Below, piece after piece: positions 56,501 through 64,000 of a DNA stretch of 64,000 nucleotides. The notes under the pieces were generated by a model. That model saw only the letters and a program-made list of their open reading frames with translations, did no database searches and was not told the DNA's origin. The DNA is from Monosiga brevicollis MX1 (lineage: Eukaryota; Opisthokonta; Choanoflagellata; Craspedida; Salpingoecidae): assembly GCF_000002865.3 (NCBI RefSeq), contig NW_001865058.1, forward strand, positions 475,661-539,660, written 5' to 3'. Numbering within the stretch: the first letter of the stretch is position 1; each line of letters starts with the position of its first letter. A program made the translations under genes and the position numbers.

Positions 56501-57916
56501 TGCAAAACTCGTGAATGGCGATCGCACGCTCTTGTGGGAGTACTTGGATTCCAGCGGCCAAACCTGTTTTATTCGTGCCATTCTCATGGTGAGTGCCGTG
56601 CTGATGGAAACCCTGCGCTTGTGTCCAACGAGCGGAAGTTGGCCTGGCCTTGATGATTCATTTGTTTTCTCGTGTGCTAGGCTCAGCGAGAGATGCTTCA
56701 GGCCCTGTTGGAGATGGCGGCTGAGTATGCCGAACTTTGCCTCAGCCGTGAGGACGTGACAGGCAAGAATGCCATGCATGTAAGTTTCTCTTGGTCTACC
56801 GCGAGTAGATGTGGGTGGTGCAGCAAGGTGACCCATGCATGCTTGGTTGTCCTTTGAGGTTGTGTGGGTTGACGAGCAAGGTGGAGCTTTGTACTGACCC
56901 CTTGGTCCTGACTTGGTGGTAGTGGGCCATCTGCGTGAGCGATGAGGAGGTTGTTGAGTTGCTTGCCAATGTGAGCCCTCACCTTTTGGTGTCCAAGACG
57001 AGCACCAACGGCGACACGGTCCTTCATCTGCTAGGCCGCGAAGACAACATTGAGGTTTGTGTCCACGCACGTCTGTTTCAGTGCACGCATTTCTTCCTTC
57101 GATTGATGTCTGGGTCCGGCTGGAGAGCGAGCCATGCAAAAAGATTTGTTCACGTCAATCTCTTTCTCTCCTCTTTGGGGCCGTGTAGATGTTGCGCTTT
57201 ACGAGCAAATTGCGTTCTGGTTTGGTGGAGATGCGAATTATGGATATTAACGACAGCAACAAAACGCCACATGAGGTTGCTCAAGATGCGGGTGCTGTCG
57301 ATACGCCCGCAGCCTTGCTTGAGCTGTTTCGGAAAACCATTCGGCCCAAGGAGACGAGTCTGGATGCGGTGAGCGCTGGGACACCACAGCTTGTTGGGGC
57401 CTGGCAGCCGGGAAAGGCGTCGAACGGCTTTGGGAGAGTTGATTCTGGGTATTCTGGATGACGTTGCGTCTGACTCACATTTTTCCTTGGCGGCGCTTGA
57501 TTGATTTTTTTTTTTGTTTAAACCCATAGCGCAAGCGAATGCAGCGCACGCTGGCACAACGGCTGTATCGTGTGCGGTTCAACAAGAAAACAACGGGCCC
57601 CGGGGCTACATCTCCGGATAGCGTGAACGGGGTGTCACCTGACTTGAAGCTGGATCGGCTTGGTGTGGCGTCGTCGTCCTCCTGGGCTCCTGCGCCGGGC
57701 ACGCTAGGGTTGGATTCTGCTCAACAGTATGTGAGTGGCAAGCAAGCTCAGTACGACTTTTGTGATCCGTTCCTCAGCAATCCGATGGAACCCGAACACT
57801 TAGTGCTGGATGAGCATCTTCTTGATTCGGCCACCATGGCGTTTGAGCCATCCTCCAGCCTGAGGGCTGGGGTGTTGTTTTCGGATGAGCAACTGACCGC
57901 GGCTTCTCACGCCTAA
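53565..57916 (+). CDS. Type I membrane protein with Notch-like ankyrin domain (receptor B)
   Basis: Six exons, 53565-56179, 56315-56588, 56681-56779, 56923-57054, 57189-57368, 57530-57916, give 1228 aa. A long n-region precedes a signal/anchor core (ATALAALVLVDICSLATVTV, about 46-65). The ectodomain has an S/T-rich then very acidic low-complexity part (about 250-430; DVDVDVDGDGIGDGG resembles DxDxDG calcium loops), then a folded, possibly propeller-like part (about 450-760). TM at about 784-808 (VVILGAAVTLAVLILGAVAL) is followed by RRRRLHGFEYSDTGEEDDEL, which matches receptor A. Ankyrin repeats span about 910-1090: LVFNQAVSNGDIQRVAKLV, GKNAMHWAICVSDEEVVELL, NGDTVLHLLGREDNIEML, KTPHEVAQDAG. 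A basic RKRMQRTLAQRLYRVRFNKK (1101-1120) follows, then an S/T-rich tail ending in HA. Same order as receptor A, so the two are diverged paralogues. Confidence 0.88.
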
Positions 57917-59017
57917 GGCGGTCGTGCGCGTTGTCGTTTTGTGTGGGCCATCAGGGGCTTGCCTTGTAGTTGTGTGTGTGTGTGTGTGTGTGTGTTTTGC
58001 TGTTCTCTTTTGTGACGCAGCTTGTTTTCTTAGGACAGGGGCAGGCTTTTGCAGCGCGCTCCTACTTGCATATGCATCGTGTCTCCTTGGCACCTTTGCT
58101 CTTTAGGCAAGGCGTTTGTGTGATTTGTGATTTATGGTTTGTGGTTCATTTATCTCCTTCCAGCGCGCCCTGATCTCGCTTGGTCGTTTTATGCGGCGGT
58201 GAGGTTTACTCTTTCTGCCGTTTCTGGGGGAGAGGGCGGGCGCGTTGATCGGCCACTGCTTGATTGTCTTGGCCGGTCTTGTTGGCGTCGATTGTGTGGT
58301 TGTTGGCATGTGAGCTTGTTTGATCTAGCCTTTTTCTTTCTGAGTCAGCTTTTCATTTCAGTCAATGTATTCTTGGTTTTTTCCTTTTGGACTATTGCGT
58401 GTTGTTTGCAGCGGCATGTTGGCGCTGGCAGATTTTTGTCTTGTCGATAGAGCGCAGATCTTTGTTCTTCTTCATCATTCATCTACCTTTTTCCAATGCC
58501 CTTTTTTTTTTCTCTTTTTTCTTTTCTTGTTGCTCTTGGATGGGTCGGTGAATCCAATTGAGCCCAGCAAAGGGGAGAGTCTTGATGCGTGCTTTGTTAT
58601 CTCGGGAGCCCAAGCCGCGGACGGACTGTCTTGAGGATGATGCACTTCGCATGATTGATGCGCCCAGCGTGGCGCGTCGTCAGCTGTCAAAACGCGAGAC
58701 CGCCACACACGGTTTATGGTGCGGCACTTGGCACTCGAGAGGTGTGACGTCAGACCTTCGACTGTGGGTGGAAAGGGTCATCAGGGTGTGTGAAGGAAAG
58801 CGATGAGGTACGTATGGAAAGGAATGGAAAAGTAGAGATTGAGTCATGTGCTTTGACCATTTCTGGGATAGTCCACGGGTATGGGAGAGGACCACAGGCA
58901 ATCGCAGAATCAACCGTCTCGGCCGTTCCGAGCCCCCTCTCGCGCGCGCGTAGAGAGAAGGGAGAGAGGAGAGGGAGAGAGAGCGGGGAGTTTGAGGGAG
59001 TTTAAGAGTTTGAGAGG

Positions 59018-59088
59018 AGAGTTTGAGAGAGTTTGAGAGAGTTTGAGAGAGTTTGAGAGAGTTTGAGAGAGTTTGAGAGAGTTTGTGA
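59018..59088. repeat. Decamer array, unit GAGAGAGTTT (second site)
   Basis: About seven copies of the unit found at 51031-51150, with a looser GGGAGTTTGAGGGAGTTT lead-in. Confidence 0.9.
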
Positions 59089-59375
59089 GAGAGAAAGACT
59101 TTGAGGGTTGAGAGGGCCCAGGCCAATTATTCGAATAGGGGTGATTGCAGTCGCGTGACGGTTTTCCGGAGCAGGTCAGTGTGAGCTGATTTTTTTCATG
59201 ACAGGAGTGAGGACCTGTGTTTTGTGCAGAAGTGGCAGCCGTGAATGACGCGCATGTAGGGCGAAGCAGGGTGAGTCCGGGGGCTCGAGAACAAGGGTGC
59301 ATGTGTCTGCCTTGGACATGGACATTGACGTCACGGCGTCTTGTCACTCCAGAAGGATGAGAGTCGAGGGATCGA

Positions 59376-59612
59376 AAGAGATTGAAAGAGATTGAGAGAG
59401 ATTGAGAGAGATTGAGAGAGATTGAGAGAGATTGAGAGAGATTGAGAGATTGAAAGAGAGATTGAGAGAGATTGAGAGGGATTGAGAGAGATTGAGAGAT
59501 TGAAAGAGAGATTTAGAGATTTAGAGTGAGATTGAGAGGGATTGAGAGAGATTGAGAGGGATTGAGAGAGATTGAGAGAGATTGAGAGAGATTGAGAGAG
59601 ATTGAGAGAGAT
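59376..59612. repeat. GAGAGATTGA array
   Basis: Roughly 20 units of GAGAGATTGA and GAAAGAGATT variants, related in pattern to the GAGAGAGTTT arrays. Confidence 0.9.
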
Positions 59613-60471
59613 AGAAGGAGAGACGTCCAGACAGAGAGTGGAGGTGTTGCAGAACTCGCAGTCGGGTCCCCCCTTTTCAGACATTTCGGGGTATGGATGA
59701 GCTCAGAATCTGCCAGACATATAAGCGCGCGAGAGCGAGAGCGACAGAAGGGGTGTGATAAAGGGTCCTTGCTATGAATGCGTGCGTGAGTGTGTGCGTG
59801 TGTGTGTGTTCAAGCAGTCAACGCTGTTGGTGTCGAGTGACGTCGAAAACCTTTGGGGAGGGGGGGTTGGGTTAAGACGAAAAAAGGGAAAAAAGGAAAA
59901 GAGCAACAGTGAGCAGAAGAGCAGGTGAGAGAGAAGAGGAGAGAAGAGGAGGAGAGGAGAGAGGAGAGAGGAGAGAGGAAAGACGAGGAGAGGAGAGACG
60001 AGAGGAGCGGAGAGAGTCGAAGAGAGAGAGAGAGAGAGAGAGCCGAAGAGAGAGAGTCGAGGAGAGCACAAAGAAATCTCTTCCACCATCTCTCTCTCTC
60101 TCTCTCTCTGTGTGAGTCTCACATTTTTCTCTGCAGCAGGACGTGTGTGGTAAGTGCAACACTAACGCTTTGCTTTGCTTTGCTTGACACACACGTATAT
60201 AAATGGCAGCGCCCCTGTGTGGTTGTGGTGGTGTTTTGGTATTGGATTGATGAGGAGGGAGGGGAGGGGGATCCTCGCGTTGGGGTTGGAGCAACGTGCA
60301 TTTGGATCGGGTGCAGGCTTTGAACCTGCAGAGGTGAAAGGATTGGCATTTGAGGTTTTTTTTTTTTTTTTTTTGGCAGCGGGGCTTGTTTAATATGGCA
60401 GCCGGTGATCTGCGAACAGATCAGTCGCACAGATACACGCGAGCATGCGTTTGCGCACACGCGTGCGCTCT

Positions 60472-60502
60472 CAAACACACGGCCACACACGGCCACACAC
60501 GG

Positions 60503-60535
<33 letters not shown>
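60472..60535. repeat. CACACGGC and (CA)n array
   Basis: Three ACACACGGCC-like units followed by about 14 CA units, close to the assembly gap. Confidence 0.92.
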
Positions 60536-60537
<2 letters not shown>

Positions 60538-60662
60538 ATCAAGAGTGAAGCGCGCACCACATACTCTCCCTTCCCTTGTCTTATATCATCTTGTGCCTCG
60601 CTGCCTGGTTCGCTCCCAAGCTCTCTGATCAACTTGTTTCTCATGTCTGGTGCATAATGATC

Positions 60663-60892
60663 NNNNNNNNNNNNNNNNNNNNNNNNNNNNNNNNNNNNNN
60701 NNNNNNNNNNNNNNNNNNNNNNNNNNNNNNNNNNNNNNNNNNNNNNNNNNNNNNNNNNNNNNNNNNNNNNNNNNNNNNNNNNNNNNNNNNNNNNNNNNNN
60801 NNNNNNNNNNNNNNNNNNNNNNNNNNNNNNNNNNNNNNNNNNNNNNNNNNNNNNNNNNNNNNNNNNNNNNNNNNNNNNNNNNNNNNNNNNNN
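60663..60892. other. Assembly gap, 230 N
   Basis: A run of N with unknown true length. It removes the promoter and possibly a 5' exon of the gene at 60910. Confidence 0.99.
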
Positions 60893-60909
60893 GTCGGCAA
60901 CCACAGGCC

Positions 60910-63900
60910 ATGGCAGCCCTGCGCGCCACCGTTTGGTTGGCGCTGGCCCTTGCCGCACACATATCAGCGGCCCCCATCAGCAGTACCGTGGATCTCTTTG
61001 GCTACAACAGCCCTGCAATGATGGAAAAGATCACCTTTGTTGTCGACCAGCTCCCCCTCGCCAGCCAACCCCAGGTCCCGACCTCCAGCCGCGACCTTGG
61101 CGTGACCGTTCAGCCCTTGGGGACCGACGGGTTTATCCTGTCCGACCCCTACCACCAGGGTGCCACCTTCTTCGATGGGGCTGCTTCCTACCCCATGGAT
61201 GTACCCGCTGCCATCTCTGGCATTCGTTGCCTGCTGCGGGATGGATCGGCCTTTGTGTTCAGCAACGACACGCTGAGCTACGTGAGTGCCGATGGCCAAA
61301 ACCTGTCGAGCGTGTGGTTTGTTCCGCTGGCGCCATTTCGAAGTGGTGGCATGGACTTTGCGTGCGATCCCAGCCAAGCAGATCCGACCGTCTTGATTGC
61401 CACGCAGTCCCGACTGGCACCCCGCGGGGCGGCGGTGCTTGAGAGCCAGATGTTCCGGTGCACGCACAGCGTGCAAAACGGGACCATGGGGTGTCGGGCA
61501 TCTATTTACGTGCGTACATCCCGCTTCTTCTATACGCCCGACAACGTCATCATGGCGGCAGACCTCGTGTCTGGTGTCAGCATGCTCACGGGCGGATCCG
61601 AGGTGTTGTTCCCCAACCAACCACGCGAGGGATCGGAGCTCCAACATGCCGGTCCCATCACAGACTGTGTCCTCATTCAACCCAAGTCGGCCGTGTTCCC
61701 GCTCAGCATTGACTTTTCCGTGGCGGTGACAAGCTCGCAGCTCGAGTTGTTCAACCTGGCCCCGCGCGACTCGTGCCGACCAATGGGGTCACCAGTCATG
61801 CTGCCCATGACGATCGAGTCGACGCAGCAAGCGGCAGTGTACTCTTTGACGCAAAACGGCACGATGGGGCTGCTGGTGCTAGAGCCGGATGCGAGCTGGA
61901 AGAGCACCGACCCATCCATGCGGGAGGTGTTTGTGTATGCGGTGGGCTTTGACATGGCACGGGACACGGTGACGGTCAACTCGAAGGAGCCGGTTCACCT
62001 GACTGGCGTCGGACTGAATACACACACTTTTGTGGTGGTACAGGAGCAGTTGCTGGTCGTCAAAAACTCCTCAACGTCCGCAGTTCACCGCCGGAGCGCG
62101 ACGCAGGTCGCGAATAAGGCGAGCAGCCTGGCCGAATCCACAGACTCGGCGACGCCTTTGGTCACCCACGTCTTTGGCGTCTCCCGCTCAGTCGTGCTTC
62201 TGACGTCCTCCACCGGCAACCCCGAGGGGAGTGCACGGGGCTCTTCCAACGCGATGGGCCTCAATGTGGCTCTGCCCTTGTACATTGTCGTGGGCGTGCT
62301 CGTCATTGCGGCCATCATCTTTTTGGTCCGGTATTCGCCTTCCTCGCGAAGCCACATTCTGCAAATTTCCCGCAAGTCGGACTTGCGCTTTGACGACGAC
62401 TTTGAGTTTAAGGTGCAGCAGCCCTTCCTACCTACCTCGCTCAAGGTGCCCGGCATCGAGGCGGATACAGACTACGCTCAAATGATTGCTCGGTATCTTG
62501 AAGACGCTGCCCGGGCCTTGACCTCTCCCAGCAATTTCGAGGTGTACGAAAGCGAGGACTTTCTCGCTCGCTTCGCCAAGCTCACACACAGCTTAGAGCT
62601 CGAGATGCAAAATGACATGGGCTATCCCCGCATGGACTACAAGCTCGTGGCCGCCTCCCTCCTTCGGGCTAGCCATCTGTACATTTGCTGCCGGTCCGTG
62701 GATCCCAACACGACCGTGGCCCCGCTTCCCGCCAACTTGGAGAGTCTCCTGCGCATCATTTGCCAGGGCGAAGACCTAGCAGGCGAGCCCGAGCTTTGGG
62801 AGGCAGACGAATACATGGGCCTCTACGTCACCGTCCAAAACAACCTCATCCAGGAAATGGACCTCAAGCAAATGGACATCAGCGGTCTTTACTCGCTTGC
62901 CTATTACTGGATCCGTGCACTTGACATGGCCGCCGGTAAGGGCTTGCCATTCTCGCTTTGTCCGGCGCGGACATGCCCGTGCCGCTGGCGTCTCACTGGT
63001 TCTCTCCCATCAATCCTGAGTCCAGCCCGCCGACTCACATTTCCCGCCTCTTTATTCCGTGGTTTTGCTCGCACACCTCGCAGCCAATCAGAAGAAGAAT
63101 CACAGCAAGGCAGCCTCTGAACAGGCCTGGGTCCTTCTCAAGATGTTTGCCCGTGTAGCTGGTTTGGAGCCTGAAGATTTTCTCCTCCTGGAAGAGACGG
63201 GCCTTCGAGGACAGGCCTTGTCCACGCGTTTGATTGATATGAGCTGTGTACGTGGGCGACAGCCTGACCTGCGTGCTTCCTTGATCCAAACCAGTGCTGC
63301 AATGGCCTGTGTGTCGAGGGCGCCCTGATGTCACTCTTGTTGCGCTGCTTCTATCTTTGTCAATTTTTTCTTTAGGACGACGTGGTTCATCACTTCCTGA
63401 CAAGTCTGCCCACTGCAGCTTGCCACAAGGTTTGTGTGTGTCATATCGTTGAGCCGCGTTGTTTCCTCACGTCAATGGGCGGGGGAGGGGGTTTCTGCAT
63501 TTTTGGTTGACAGACTGTTTGTCTTCTTCTTTGGTGCCACAAACTGATGTTTTGATTTTGCGGGTCCTTTTGTCGCTTGCAGCTGTTGAGCACGGCCAAC
63601 AAGTATCCAGTCATTGAGGCCATGTTTCAAAACGTGGACAGCATGCAAAAGTGTTGCTACTTTGCCATCAGTGCCGCTTGTCGACGCGTCTCCCACGATT
63701 TGAAGATTGATTTGTTTGCCACGTGCCGCCAGCGTTTCTACTTTGACACGTGGATCGCCAAGGTGGTCGGTGCCACCATCAAGACGGGTTGGGATGCCGA
63801 GGACGAGATGGCCACGCGGAACATTCTGGATCTGTTTGCGCAGGTGGAGGCACCGGGCCACGACTCGGATTCCCATCCAATTTTTGCTTGGTATCTTCTT

Positions 63901-64000
63901 CTGGATCGTCAGTGCCGCACGTACCACACCAGCTTGCCCTGCACGCGCGAGGCCATTCATGTGGAGGAGTCCAGCAAACGTCCCAAGCGGTCGGAGCAGC
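60910..64000 (+). CDS. Type I membrane protein, third receptor-like gene (runs off window)
   Basis: Exons 60910-62935, 63084-63247, 63376-63429 and 63583 to beyond 64000; about 886 residues visible, C-terminus missing. A signal peptide (RATVWLALALAAHISAA, 5-21) is followed by an ectodomain of about 430 residues with several Asn-x-Ser/Thr sites and paired cysteines, repeat-like beta strands and no known domain by eye. TM at about 453-476 (LPLYIVVGVLVIAAIIFLV). The cytoplasmic part starts acidic (DLRFDDDFEF) and then becomes a long all-helical region (for example YAQMIARYLEDAARAL, YKLVAASLLRASHLYIC), possibly armadillo-like, with no ankyrin motif. The visible end, SSKRPKRSEQ, is basic. A CAACCACAGGCC just before the ATG could be a splice acceptor, so an upstream 5' exon may lie in the gap. 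Its position beside receptors A and B suggests a cluster, but homology is not established. Confidence 0.8.

Larger units (their letters stand above)
57917..60662. other. Repeat-rich spacer before the assembly gap
   Basis: The 3' flank of receptor B and the upstream flank of the third receptor. It contains a GT run (57970-57994), T tracts near 58501-58525, decamer and GAGATTGA arrays, GA tracts (59928-60060) and an AC array (60472-60535). No gene was recognised. Confidence 0.5.

Overview
The window is nuclear DNA of a compact, intron-rich unicellular eukaryote close to animals. The best fit is a choanoflagellate, with Monosiga the likeliest genus; this is inferred from gene content and structure. 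It carries an extended synaptotagmin, MCM5, coactosin and a SET/MYND methyltransferase. Many introns are about 75-200 bases with GTNNGY-type donors. Spacers are full of dinucleotide and CT/GA microsatellites. A 230-base run of N at 60663-60892 shows it is a draft scaffold. I saw no rRNA, tRNA, CRISPR, retrovirus-like or capsid-bearing element.

Layout. 54-908 is a 61-bp minisatellite. 2030-8515 (-) is a 22-exon extended synaptotagmin with a duplicated TM-SMP-C2-C2 module. 9743-14427 (-) is a 22-exon MCM5. 16252-19675 (+) is a secreted FAD-dependent oxidoreductase, divergent from MCM5. 20105-20883 (-) is coactosin. 22179-23923 (-) encodes a CXC-domain zinc protein. 25333-28568 (+) encodes a long coiled-coil protein. 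29336-29839 (-) is a four-TM ERG28-like protein. 30334-32277 (-) is an uninterrupted piggyBac-type transposase ORF. 33210-34487 (+) is a divergent cytochrome P450. 34738-36644 (-) is a SMYD-type SET/MYND protein. It shares a 235-bp divergent promoter with an unrecognised zinc-finger protein at 36880-38874 (+). 43728-45262 (-) is a TrmA-type tRNA m5U54 methyltransferase.

The last 18 kb holds three receptor-like genes. 46439-49695 (-) and 53565-57916 (+) are head-to-head. Each encodes a signal peptide, an ectodomain without EGF or LNR repeats, one membrane span, a shared acidic juxtamembrane motif, ankyrin repeats closely resembling those of Notch, and a basic NLS-like segment. 60910 to beyond 64000 (+) encodes a third signal-peptide/one-TM protein with a different, helical cytoplasmic domain. 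This Notch-intracellular-domain-like pair is the most exciting content, followed by the duplicated E-Syt.

Exon boundaries were placed by eye using GT/AG sites, phase and homology. In every multi-exon model that ends inside the window the exon lengths sum to a multiple of three.
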